From Viridothelium virens (Eukaryota > Ascomycota > Dothideomycetes > Trypetheliales > Trypetheliaceae), in assembly GCA_010094025.1 (NCBI GenBank), contig ML991861.1, forward strand, positions 1 through 64,000: a stretch of 64,000 bases of DNA, written 5' to 3'. Both the position numbers and the translations under genes were made by a program. The notes beneath the pieces are model-generated. The model did not search any database. It worked only from the letters and a program-made list of their open reading frames with translations, and was not told the origin of the DNA. Below are positions 23,031 to 33,316 of the stretch, one piece after another. Every line of letters begins with the position of its first letter. Within the stretch, counting starts at the first letter, position 1.

Positions 23031-23034
23031 CTAG

Positions 23035-23110
23035 AGTAGGATAGTCGTCGTATCGTAGACGGAGCGCGATAGAGTACGATAGAGTACGATAGAGCTGGAG
23101 TACTCTATCT
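23035..23110. repeat. Short tandem and inverted GATAGAGTAC words
   Basis: GATAGAGTAC is repeated twice in tandem. TACTCTATC and TACTCTA follow as inverse words, so the segment can fold back. It is simple-sequence DNA with no coding potential. Confidence 0.55.
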
Positions 23111-23264
23111 TACTCTACGACTAGCCGCCACCTCCGCCAAAACGTCCTACAACGTCAAAATTTGCGCACCTCGCCAAATTTACTAACAAACCTACAATTT
23201 CATTATTCCACATATATTCACCACTGTTATTGCCCAATCAGGAAACACGAGGCTGCTTTAGTCT

Positions 23265-23410
23265 CTACATAGGTCTCACCTCTTAACATAGGCCTCTTAT
23301 CTCTGCACAGGCCTCACACCTCTGCGCAGGCCTCACGCCTCTGCGTACGCCTCTCACCTCTGCGCAGGTTTCGCCTCTCTGCGCAGACCCTACAACTCTG
23401 CGCAGGTCAT
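23265..23410. repeat. Tandem repeat, about 20-base unit, seven copies
   Basis: Seven imperfect units of the form CTCTGCGCAGGCCTCACRC run head to tail. Variants include CATAGGCCTCTTATC at the left and CAGACCCTACAACT at the right. The left units are the most decayed. The open frame through the array on the minus strand (Arg/Glu/Cys-rich) follows from the repeat alone. Confidence 0.75.
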
Positions 23411-23598
23411 CAGATGTCTTGCGGCGATGAAGTACCTCAATACTTTTGGGGGTAGTGCTGTGCTCAATGACTGTATCTTGCGAATAAAATTTGTTCATAT
23501 TACAAGACTCGTATGAAGTTCAAGCTAGAGGATGCAGCATCGTGGAGCACCCGTGTGCCCACGGTACCACGTACACCCGAGTACCGTTGACGTTCGTA

Positions 23599-23779
23599 CC
23601 TTACGGCGGCTGGGGGGTTCCTCAACTGGTATTTAATACAATGTTACCTCAATTTAACTGTCATAATTATGTTGGCCTATGTTAAGGCGGTGTTTATAAG
23701 GACCAACAAGGTCATAACAGTAGAGTCAAAATAACGTTGTATTAATTACCAGTCAAGAAACCCCCCAGCCGCCGTAAGG
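23599..23779. mobile_element. 181-base palindromic MITE, copy 3
   Basis: The cleanest copy. Ends CCTTACGGCGGCTGGGGGGT and CCCCCCAGCCGCCGTAAGG are perfect inverse repeats, flanked by TA at 23597-23598 and 23780-23781. It is 181 bases long, as the other copies are. It lies downstream of the 20-base tandem array and has no gene within 1.5 kb. Confidence 0.9.
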
Positions 23780-23781
23780 TA

Positions 23782-25075
23782 GTGTACCAGAGTACCTCTC
23801 TCGCTCGTAGTGTACAGTGCCCGCGTACCTATCGAATCGTAGTGCACCCGTGCGCCTCGAGTCTCGAGAGATCCGCCTGTCCGTGGTGAGACTTACGAAC
23901 CTTTCACATTTCGGTGTCGGGAGAGCCGAGAGATCTCAATTGCATGACGAGTGGCTTTGCAAAGGTGAAGTTATCCTGTCGATGAATTCGAAATAAAGAT
24001 CACAGCTAACCAAGGTTCGATACGTTGATGTAGGACTATTTCAGATCCACTTCAGCGAAGTGCGACTCGAAGCAAATCCGGCGCACTCCTACACGCTCAA
24101 CAAAGAAAAATGGAGGTGTCTCTAACGTCAACGGATCCGAAAAGTGGAATGTTTGAGTGGAACGGTAAAATCGCGCTTTCTATGTCGACATGTACGCTAC
24201 GGGAAGGGAGAAGCGCTGCTCTTAGTGCCCACCTACTCATGTAGACTCTTGGAGCTGCCACAAGCAATCGCCTAGCTGGGATAGGATTTCTAATCTTTTT
24301 GGACGTATTTATTGGGTCCATGAACATTCCCAAGTCATTTCGTACGAGCATCCATGGAACGTTCTGGAATACAATCAGACGAAAAATTTCACGTATTCAA
24401 GTTCCGGCGAGATGTGGATCCATCTGCAATAAAAGTTGATGACACGGAATTATCCTGTCAACTCGAGCCATCAATCTGGAGCAACGGAGCTTCGGATCTT
24501 GCCGTGAGGATACGAGGAAGGCTCTGGTGGTCTAATGTTCGCCTAGGTGAGATTCAATTGAAGCGGATGACAAGAGGCATGGAAGTCAGCAACGTTCTAC
24601 GGTCCTGGGGAGAATCGGTTGAGTGAAGCTCCGTCCAGAATCCCACTCAGTACCAAGAGCACCGCATGCTATTTGAAGACGCCAAAGGATTTCACAGATT
24701 GTTTACGGTACCATGAAGGATGGCCTGATTTTTCACTTTAGAAATTGATTTGAAGGATTATTTGCAGTTGAGGTGCAGAGTTCGAAATCCTCAGGATCTT
24801 TTTGAAGAGGACCATGTCGCTCGTCTTCATCAAATTATCAATGTACATTGCGCTCGCTGAAGAATATACGCGAAAGCTGCAGCACCAGCAGGAGAAGATT
24901 ACATGCGCTGGTGTTTCATCGAACTGGCCTATTTTAGCAAAATCTGTCCGGATGACGGCGAGCCTGATTGAATCTAAACCAAAGCAAGCTCGTCAGAGAC
25001 GATTTTCCTCCTTCTCTTGTCCATGTGTGCGCTAATAGGTCGAAAAAAAGTTGCGGTAAGATCTTTGATGTTGTA
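23782..25075. other. Intergenic, no gene recognised
   Basis: No family is recognised. An open frame of 90 codons (24354-24626, plus strand, starting MERSGIQSDEKFHVFKF) looks protein-like in composition and could be an exon of an orphan gene or a relic. Nothing around it confirms this. Confidence 0.4.
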
Positions 25076-25201
25076 AATTGGGTGGTGAAAGCTTGTAGAT
25101 TAAGCTATGGAGGCAAGGACATCTATATACGTGGCCAATTCACGAGCCTCACTCCTATCCACGTGATATGATTGCCTTCTCACACATCACATGCAACATC
25201 A
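25076..25201 (+). repeat. Small dispersed repeat, copy B
   Basis: Starts TGATGTTG and ends CAACATCA, a perfect 8-base terminal inverted repeat, with a total of 126 bases. It shares AATTGGGTGGTGAAAGCTTG, TAGATTAAGCTATGGAGG and TTGCCTTCTCACACATCACA with the inverted copy at 11834-11986. It is non-coding. Confidence 0.75.
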
Positions 25202-25247
25202 ATACAACAAATGTTCATTGGTTCAGTTGCAATCTGAACGCGTTCTA

Positions 25248-25530
25248 TTTAAAGTCCAGGATATATGCTGTAGTGTGAATGGGATTGATTTGGCTGTAAT
25301 TGAAATCCGCTAGATTTAAGTGCTAGGGCGTAGTACATATGAGATCAATCCAGCCGCAATCCAATTTCAGTTTGTTTAAGCGCCAAGATATCATATAGAT
25401 GGGATTGGTTCAATCGCAATCCGGACCTAAGCGCCCGGGAGTAACGTAGGTAACATTGGTCCAGCCGCAACCCGACCTCGCCATCCAAGCGCCAAGGCAT
25501 GATACAGATAGAAGGCTACGCTTAAAAGAA
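25248..25530 (+). repeat. Degenerate tandem repeat of about 60 bases, five units
   Basis: Units begin TTTAAAGTCCAGG (25248), TTTAAGTGCTAGG (25315), TTTAAGCGCCAAG (25375), CCTAAGCGCCCGG (25425) and TCCAAGCGCCAAGG (25484). Each then carries an ATA- or GTA-rich stretch, GGGATTGGTTCA-like words and CCGCAATCC-like words. The spacing is 66, 60, 51 and 58 bases. A partial unit precedes the array from about 25212 (CATTGGTTCAGTTGCAATC). The array ends about 100 bases before the first possible exon of the NTPase gene. Confidence 0.75.
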
Positions 25531-25626
25531 AATTATTGCCTTTATCATTTGGTTTTTTCCTAGCAATTTGCTGGTGGTCTTGAAATTCGCATACAATTGC
25601 ACTGCTTCCTGTCAGACGCTTTCGTC

Positions 25627-26280
25627 ATGAGTTTTATCGACGAATGCGCTCGCGAGATCCGACATCAACGTGGAGAATGCGAACGCTTTTTGCGTCTACC
25701 TTCGGACGAACAGTATGGTAAGTATACTCATACCAAGACCAATTATTCTCGGCTAAAAGTTGTAAGACTACTTGTTGCAAATGCAGTCAGACTCTCCTCT
25801 CGAGTGCAGGCGGATATTCCGGCCTAGTGATAAGAAGATGGATATGGATCCGCAAGATACGCTCAAACAGGAATCATCATGTAGACTGCAGAACTGGGTA
25901 GTTACAGCCTATAAACCTTTCAGTAGTGAGTCACTAACAAAAGGCGCTTTGATAGCTTCCAGAGAGTCATTGGAAACGCTTGATAGATATCAATTTCTTG
26001 TGGCTCAAGGATCCAGAAAAGGATTTTCGATGCAGTGAGTTTGTTCCATAAATCTGCATGAAGCAGTGATGATTTAAATAAATACAAGGGTTTTTGCTAG
26101 ACGTAGGACTAGCCCATTTGGAGCATAAGCGATATCAGGTTCTATTCGAGCTCCTCTTTTATGAAAAGCCTAATATGCTGTATGAAGCTTACCGCTTTTC
26201 TTATCATGAAGATAACAAAAAGCGAGTAGAGGGAAATACAAGAGTCCAAGAACTATTATGCGATAATAAATTCCCTTAAC
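25627..26280 (+). other. Possible 5' exons of the NTPase gene
   Basis: Three plus-strand open stretches precede the main exon. The first begins at 25627 (MSFIDECAREIRHQRGECERFL) and ends at a good GTAAGT donor near 25717. The second (to about 26038) reads LQNWVVTAYKPFSS and ends by a GTGAGT donor. The third (about 26094-26279) reads LDVGLAHLEHKRYQVLFELL. Their composition matches coding sequence and the order fits one gene. I could not find phase-consistent joins through all three, so their membership is an inference. Confidence 0.45.
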
Positions 26281-26303
26281 AAAATCTCTGGTAAGTAAAA
26301 GCT

Positions 26304-28637
26304 TTGTTTACGAAATCGCTTTCTTACGTTCAATATATAGCTTTTTGGGAGACTTTGTGCAACCTTGACCCAGCGCGCCCACAACTCAGGTACATTAACT
26401 TTCCCGGTAAGATTGGGTTTAATAAGATTATGGAAGGTCATGAAGAATCATTTCTTTGTGAGCTTCGATCTTCAATCGTTAAATTTTTGGAGAGATATAA
26501 GCGTGATCCTCCAACCGATAATTTGGGCGAAAAGTTAAAACAAACCCGGATGAGCGAATCCATTCCCGACTATGGGCCTCAGGTTACGCTACTTGTTGGG
26601 GTTTCAGGCACGGGAAAGACTAGACACTTAGAGTCACTCCTCTCAAAAAACTGGGGCTTTTACTTCATGGCTGGAAATTTAGATGATTCCAGACCTAACA
26701 GCGACATCTATGCTCCCCGGAGAGGATATAGCTCACATGATATTCATTGGTTATGGAAAAGTATTGAGGGCCGCCAAACACCAAAAGATTATGTATGCAC
26801 AAGCAATCACATATTCCCATTGCTTTACAGCCGCCTTCTGATATTAGACATTTTCAGACAAGAAGCAAAATGTCAGCAGAAAGATGATCCAATCTATTGG
26901 CTTTTATTTCAGCAGGAACAAGATCCATTCTCAAAGCTGTCTTGGCTTTTTCTGGTCCGTTCAGTTGATATCGATGAAGCTACGACATTTTGCAGAAAGA
27001 TTGTGGAAAAATATAAATTTGACGGCAAGCAATCAATCCTCTACATCTGCATCGATGAGGCACAATGCGATCTTGAGGAAAAGGTCTACCAGAACCACAA
27101 AGAGAATGAAGCGGAACCTTTCATCATGAGCGTTACCAAATCTTTCTTGGCATTCTCGGACATGATAAACCTTCCATGCAGAACCATCATCTCGAGGACC
27201 TCGTTGGAGCTTGAGAATATGAAGAACGCACTCAAAGAAGCGATGTCTTCCGCCCGAGCTATAAATTATGCCGCCAAGACTGACATATCTGACCGGATAC
27301 TCAACTATGCTCGTAGTCAGTGGGTTGAGATGGTGCTCCTTGATAACAAAGGTTTTGAGGAATTTGATAAAATCACTCTTGAGGCTGGACGCATGGGTGG
27401 CTCAAGTGATAAACAGGTCAAGAGCCTCCTTTCTCAATATCCCCAAGGCCTGGCTTTTTTCGATAAACAGGTAGAGAACATACTTTCTCAATATCCTGAA
27501 TTCCTGGCTCTTGCCGAGAAAAAGCAATGGAACCAACGTTCCCAATACCCCAAAGTCTCTGGGGAAGAAATAGCAAATCTTCTCCTGGAAAAACTGATAA
27601 ATCACCGTCGAGTCGACATAAAGTCTGATCTGGATCTCATGGATTCTAGGAAAAAGCTGGAAGATCTACTTTCCCAACACAATGTATTTGAGAAATTTGA
27701 GAAATTTGAGAAATTCGGGGAAACCACAGAGAATCGACGCCTTCGAGGGCTGATTTTCACACTTGGTCGACCACTACGCGGCCGTTGTCTTTGGTCTGTC
27801 TTCTATGCTGAAGAACTGAATAAGAAATTAGATAAGGAATTGAAGAAGGATCCCTCTCTTATCGGAATGAGCCAAGATGTGGAAATTTTTCTGGACAGCA
27901 TAATCAGAGACGCGGCACGTCTTGCAACCAACAAAGCCAGCTATTGGCTGACACAGCGGTTGAACAAGTTCAAGAACGACGGCCATTCGCATATACTAGA
28001 AAACATTCGACGAATGGCTTTTGATGGTCATGTGTTCGACAGAAAAACGGTCTTTGAAGACGAAAAAGACCACAGTCTGGTTTCGAATGGATTCGCTCAA
28101 GTTGAGATGACTGGAAATGGCCTACAAAAGTTACAAGGTTCCTTCAAAGAACACCTAGTCAGTGAAGCTTCAATGGAGTGGATTCTAGAAAATGACCGTG
28201 AGCGGAAGTATATGACCTATCTGTTATACAGCAACTCGATTCATCATACCAATTTTGGATTCATGGCTGAATATTACTTAGCATTTGTAAGTTCGTGAAT
28301 AGTTTATCTGGATTTTTGTCACTTACAATAATAATAGCAACTGTGGAACTGTTTGCAGCCCAAGATGGACGCAAAAGCTCGAGAAGAAAAACCAATCGGA
28401 TCAGATTTTGAGAGTCGACGGTCGGGATTGTACTTAATCCTTGCAAAGGCAAGTCCGATCAGCTATCATACCTCGTCGTCTATTACTGTGGATCGGAGCA
28501 AATGCATTCAGGAAGAGGATATTATCAACACTCCCCTTGTCGATGTGAAACACATAGCTTCAGTACCCAAAGACGACTTCACGACCGCGGACTGGCTCAC
28601 CAAAGTGCGACAGTGGCTCGGGTCGCGCCAGCTCTGA
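26304..28637 (+). CDS. P-loop NTPase of the Crinkler-associated type
   Basis: A large protein of an NTPase family found in fungi, often with Crinkler-type (CRN/RHS-like) architectures; the exact role is unknown. The main exon holds 660 codons. The Walker A motif is LLVGVSGTGKTRHLESLL (about residues 95-112), followed by NWGFYFMAGN. A Walker B-like stretch, SILYICIDEAQ, lies at about residue 250. A second exon from 28338 joins in phase after MAEYYLAF (intron 28287-28337) and ends at 28637 with DWLTKVRQWLGSRQL. The middle has short Lys/Glu-rich repeats (three FEKFEKF-like units) and duplicated LLSQYP motifs. No signal peptide or membrane helix is seen. The 5' end is unsettled: the first Met in the frame is at 26430, and possible upstream exons lie from 25627 (MSFIDECAREIRHQRG). 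I name the NTPase module from memory of the family, not from a search. Confidence 0.7.
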
Positions 28638-28689
28638 AATCTCAAGACGATGTAGCAGAGGAGATCGACAGTCCTGAATATTGATGGAG

Positions 28690-29421
28690 ATATTGTGATG
28701 GAAAACTCTTGGAAGAAGAGTAATAAGATATATTATCGGGTCAAGCCGGTGAGACTAGGATGTATGAGGAACCTGTATCAATGTGGCTATTGCTAAGGCT
28801 TAGAAGTTTTTTTATAGGTTATATTAGCTATGAAACCGTTTCCTATTATATTCACGCATGGAGCTCAGCTCTGGGAACTGGACAGAATCGTCTACTCTAC
28901 CAGTGAATCCAAAAGCATTTTTCCAGAAAATGCTCAGTTTTGGCGGAGAAGTCCAGTTCCGGAAAGCATCGTGAATTTTCCAGCTGGGGTAGTTGAACAG
29001 CAGTAAGTGAGATCAGACACAGACTTACCTCCTCCCGCCATTCTATTATTATCAAATAGAAAAATGTAAGAATTAGAAAAGATTGGATAAGATAACTGTA
29101 GATCCGTAATATAGTTGGTGTATATACATAAGAGCGTGTCAAGTCCGAGTTCAGCCATGCTCATAATAATTACTCATGATCAAAAGTAGTGATTGACTTC
29201 ATGTGAGGTCACTTTGATCTTGAATATACTTTGTGGTTTGCTGTCATAGACAGCGTTCTGTTAGTTCCACTCGGAAGGTCAGAATAGTTCCTCAGCGTCT
29301 AGAAGGCCCCAGGTAGATGTAACAGTCTGAAAATACGATTCAATTTTCGAGCTCAAGTGGAGAATGTCCCCTCCATTAGGAATTAATATGCTCTTTGCGA
29401 CCCAGAGGTAGCGGCGAATTT
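28690..29421. other. Intergenic, no gene recognised
   Basis: About 730 bases between the 3' end of the NTPase gene and the 3' end of VMA22, which run towards each other. It is AT-rich with no assignable frame, and probably holds both 3' untranslated regions. Confidence 0.5.
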
Positions 29422-30166
29422 CTACGACTTTCTAGCCTTCATGACTTTCCTCGTTCTACGAATCTCTGCCTCTGTTTCACTTATTTCACTTTTTACCGCC
29501 GCCAGCTTCACCAGCGGGCCTTCAACAGCGGTCTCGAAAGACTGTTGCGCTGCTCGTAAAGCCGGAGGTACAAGAATGCCAAACCATTTCAATGGATCTC
29601 GAGTCGACTCCGAGCGTGGGAGGGAATCTGTCCCTATTTGACCCTGCAATGGTCGCAGATTATTTTCTCTTGATTTCCTGTGTCCTGTGCTTGTTGTTGA
29701 ATCGTCTTCGACTTCCGCACTGGTCCTTTGTGTCGCTGAGGACCCCCGGCTTTGAGTAGACGCAATCTTCATTAATGGTGCTTTCCCTTCAGAAGGCGGG
29801 AAACTTCTACAAGTACGTCAGTGGAATGAATTGGTGTTGCTTTGTACTAAGCTCGCTGACAGTGTTCGGATCGCTTGCATTCGCTCGTCGTAGTAGTCCT
29901 GACCATACCGCATGCGATTTGGAGAATTGAAGTTTGCTTGTGCAAGGCTCATGAAACCCTTGTAGGTGTCAATATAGCAATATGGAAACTATCTGAAATG
30001 CCAAACTTACAGAAGAGAAACATCTGGCGACCTCTTCTTGGGTTACCCGATATCGGTCCAGAAGCCCCAAATACCTCTCCCAAAGTTCGTCGAGTCGGTC
30101 ATGGATATCATCTGGTGTATGAGAATTGGAGACTTTGTCTCGAGATGCACCTCTGATAATCTCTGT
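29422..30166 (-). CDS. VMA22: V-ATPase assembly factor Vma22 (CCDC115 family)
   Basis: Predicted ER-associated factor needed to assemble the V0 membrane sector of the vacuolar proton pump. Three exons fit by phase on the minus strand: 30166-30011, 29958-29861 and 29806-29422, giving about 212 residues. The N-terminal coiled-coil reads IHDRLDELWERYLGLLDRY, followed by the family phrase GFMSLAQANFNSPNRMRYGQDYYDERMQA. The C-terminal signature is DPLKWFGILVPPALRAAQ, with a closing basic helix (EAEIRRTRKVMKARKS). A Ser/Thr-rich linker of about 60 residues separates the two halves, as in other filamentous fungi. The start is MTEIIRGASR. A second V-ATPase regulator, RAV2, lies 11 kb away. Confidence 0.9.
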
Positions 30167-30603
30167 CATACTTTTGAGTCTAATGAGAAATGTTGTGCAG
30201 AGCTGATAGTAGGAGTGGAGTTGGAGGCGGTCGGAGAAGTTTTTTCTCGCCGCCAAAAAGTCAGAACTGAACAAAGGTTACGATATCAACACTATGTATT
30301 ATTCACTTCCCAATACTATATTATATCTACATCTACTCGGCGAATTCCCACGCATTTCCATCGCAAATTACAAAGAAATGACAGATCTAGAAAATGCTAA
30401 ACATTAGTGTTAAGCAATGGAAGTTGTCCATTTAGTGATTTTGTGAGATGCATTTTCATGACAAGATATGATCAGCAGCACGTTGATTAGATAAAACTGC
30501 GCTATCATGCTCGATCGAAATGTTCTCCAACCGTGCACATACTACTTAAGCCTCGCAATCTCATCGCCCACCGACAGGAAGAATAAAACAACATCGCGCA
30601 CAG

Positions 30604-32785
30604 CTACAACTTCGCCAGAATCCGAGCCTCACTATCCTTATCCCCCTTCACGATCTCACTACTCCTCCAATCCACATTGAACGTCACCCGATTCAACGGA
30701 TTCTCTCGATGCGCCTTCTGGAACAACTCCTCGTAGACCTTTCCATCATACCGTCCCAGCGCGCTATCAAGCAAGTAATCCGGGATCGCCCAACTATCAA
30801 CTAGCTTCACTGCATGCGGTCGCACTTTCTGCGTCATAATATCCAAAACCCGATCTGGGATGGCATCTAGTACTACAGCGCTCAGAGCGCCCGTGGTCTG
30901 GAAAGTCCGAGCGTCGGAGTCGATGGTGTGGAGGGCGTAGAGGTGGAAGAGGTCGCGCATGGTGCTCCGAGTCGGCTCTGAGAGTGGAGAATTTTGGAGG
31001 GCGGAGTGGAAGTTGGTGACGAGGATGGATTCAGAATATGCGCGGGAGAGCTTGTGGAGGGAGATGAGGAGGGTGTTCCAGCGCTGTTTCTGAACGATGC
31101 GTTGTTGGTATGCTTGGTAGGAGAGGGTGGCAGCCCGCCATTTGAAGGCTTCGACGAGGGCTGTGTCATCAATAGTGCCATTCGAGGTGATCACTTCTTG
31201 AGGTCTGGCAGTGGTTCGCTGCTTGAGATATCTCCTGAAGTGGTCGCTCAAAGCGTCCTTCGATTCCATGTGGGGCTCCTCGACTGCGGCAGTCATTTTC
31301 TTTATAAGATAGTTGGAAACTTGTTGAGTAATCATCCAGTTGTCGCCCTCGACGGTAGGCTTTGAAAGATAGCTAAAGAGAACTGAATTAGCTGGCTGGT
31401 TTTGTCTAAGTTTGTCTAAATTATTCGCAATGTGTTTCCGTAGATACTTACTCAGCATTGATCTGTACCAACCCACTGCCACCCCCGAATCCATGGCCGC
31501 CCATTGCTCGTCTACATATCTCAATGCCATCCGCAGCATACATCGTACATAGGCTCTTCAGCCCACTGCTTGTACTATGCAGCTCGGCCAAGGATCCAAA
31601 ATCTCCACCTTCAATGCTTTCCCTACTACGCCGATACAACTCGTACATCGCCTCACCCGTGTAATGCAGTGCGAATGTCGTCGCTAGGAGAGGGAGAACT
31701 CTGATCATGACTGTTGGATAGTCCAGTACTACTGTCTCCGGTATGCTCTCGGTATCCAGGGCGTCTCGATCCTTGAACTGCCGGCGAATGCTACAGTAGC
31801 GAACTGCAATCGTCACGGCACGCGCGAGCACCAGCCGCGCGTGCATAATGATGTTTGCGCGAACATTTGTCAGACTCCCGTATACCACTGCTGAGCTTCC
31901 TGTCCGTTGGAACGCGCTAGTCTCAGGATCGACACGACTATATCTGGCTAGCATCGCCGCGTGTGGAACTCGGAAATGATTGAAGAGCATGTACCCATTG
32001 TCCATGCTTGTGTATCCATACTTAGGACCGATGTCGCCAACGACGATCCCGGGTAGAGGTTGATGCGTATCTTGATCGCGGATTCGCACTACGAAAGGGT
32101 GCGGACCATGGGATACATACCTCGGCTCCGCATCATCAGCAGCATCAATGCTTGGAGTCTGAATCTGAGGCAAGAGTAATTGCGCAACAACAATAGCATG
32201 CGTTGCTGTACGTCCGAGGGCTCCATTCCACCATTTTGAAGCCGTCAAGGTGGGACTGTGCAATTCAAACTCTTTCTTTTTCGGATCCCACCGAGCCTGG
32301 AGTTCTAAGCCGCGAACATTGCTGCCGTGGCCTTGTTCTGTTTGTGCGTATGCTCCAATAATTTTCCAAGCTTCAATTTGCGGCAGCCAGTGATTACGTT
32401 GAGCTTCATCGCCTTGTTCACGGATGGTTGTAACGAACATGGACATTTGAAGATGGTATGGAGACATTTCGTCCACAAGGTAGTCGGCCATATGATAATC
32501 CTGGTGGTTCCATTTGTGATCGTGCACTAGACGACGTAATTTTTTTGCTCGAGCGAGGCCAAGGTAGTATCTCTCCGGCCGGGAGAGATTGGCTTGTTGC
32601 CTTTTTGAGAATAACTTCTCACTTTGTAAGACATTGACCACTCGCTTTTGACGCTCGAGAAAGCCATCGCGAGAAAGCAGATGCTTAGATAATTCTCCAA
32701 CGTTTATAGCTGAACGATCACGCTCTGCTGCCAATGTCGCCTGTCCGTCATACAGAGGCTTGAGGTCGTCTGTGAAGTCAGGCAT
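30604..32785 (-). CDS. Peroxisomal acyl-CoA oxidase
   Basis: Flavoenzyme of peroxisomal beta-oxidation; it oxidises acyl-CoA to trans-2-enoyl-CoA and passes electrons to oxygen, forming hydrogen peroxide. Two exons, 32785-31452 and 31372-30604, join as NADYLSKPTVEGDNW over a 79-base intron, about 700 residues, the usual family length. Family marks: TEQGHGSNVRGLELQA, ASKWWNGALGRTATHA, GDIGPKYGYTSMDNGYMLF, and the C-terminal half (YLIKKM to EELFQKAHRENPLN). The protein ends ILAKL, and AKL is a functional PTS1 tripeptide. The start MPDFTDDLKPLYDGQ is typical. The gene is divergent from an enoyl-CoA hydratase over a 531-base promoter that contains CCTCGG, the target word of FarA/FarB. Chain-length preference cannot be read from the sequence. 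Confidence 0.93.
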
Positions 32786-33192
32786 GGTTAGAAATTAGAT
32801 AGAGAAAAGAAGAGGATACATTGAAGGCGAATTAGTAGAGTCTATAAACAGAAAATGCATTCACAGAAAAAAGAAGATGAAGAAGAAATGAGAGACGTCA
32901 GTGTAATCGGTAGGATAGCTTGTCGATGACATTGGCGCCAGAGAAGGAAAGAAAGCCGCCGTCTCGAGCTTTGGCCACTCCTCTCCCGCCCCCACAACTT
33001 ACCCCGCAATTCAAAACAGCAAGAGTGTGGGGAGGCGGTACCCGGCGGCCTCCTCCTTCTCCTACAAGTACCTCTCCCATTACGATACCCCCCTTACCTC
33101 GGTGTCTTTCTCGCTACCTCATTCCCTCGACTCGAGTACGTACCCTTTCTAACCAGATCTTTCCCGTTCCTGCATCATCCATTCGCCTCCTC

Positions 33193-33231
<39 letters not shown>

Positions 33232-33316
33232 ACTATGACCCTCCTCTCCAAAGCCGCCGTCTGCAGTGCCTACCTCCTCCCAACCGGCATCATCGCCTAC
33301 CCGCTCTACCTTCGCC
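32786..33316. promoter_or_regulatory. Shared divergent promoter of acyl-CoA oxidase and enoyl-CoA hydratase
   Basis: The 531 bases between two divergent beta-oxidation genes. The word CCTCGG lies at 33097-33102, about 215 bases before the hydratase start. FarA and FarB of Aspergillus nidulans bind this core and induce peroxisomal genes on fatty acids. A GA dinucleotide run at about 33195-33229 lies close to the hydratase start. One hexamer can occur by chance, so the link to FarA/FarB is an inference backed by gene context. Confidence 0.5.
33195..33229. repeat. GA dinucleotide microsatellite
   Basis: About 17 GA units in a row, 90 bases before the start codon of the enoyl-CoA hydratase gene. 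Probably within its leader or core promoter; length variation could affect expression. Confidence 0.9.

Noticed and set aside
23265-23498. Arg/Glu/Cys-rich repeat protein on the minus strand
   Set aside because: The peptide repeat mirrors the 20-base DNA repeat and no start or context supports a gene.
29875-30400. Plus-strand frames over VMA22
   Set aside because: Shadows; the minus strand gives a phase-consistent three-exon family member.
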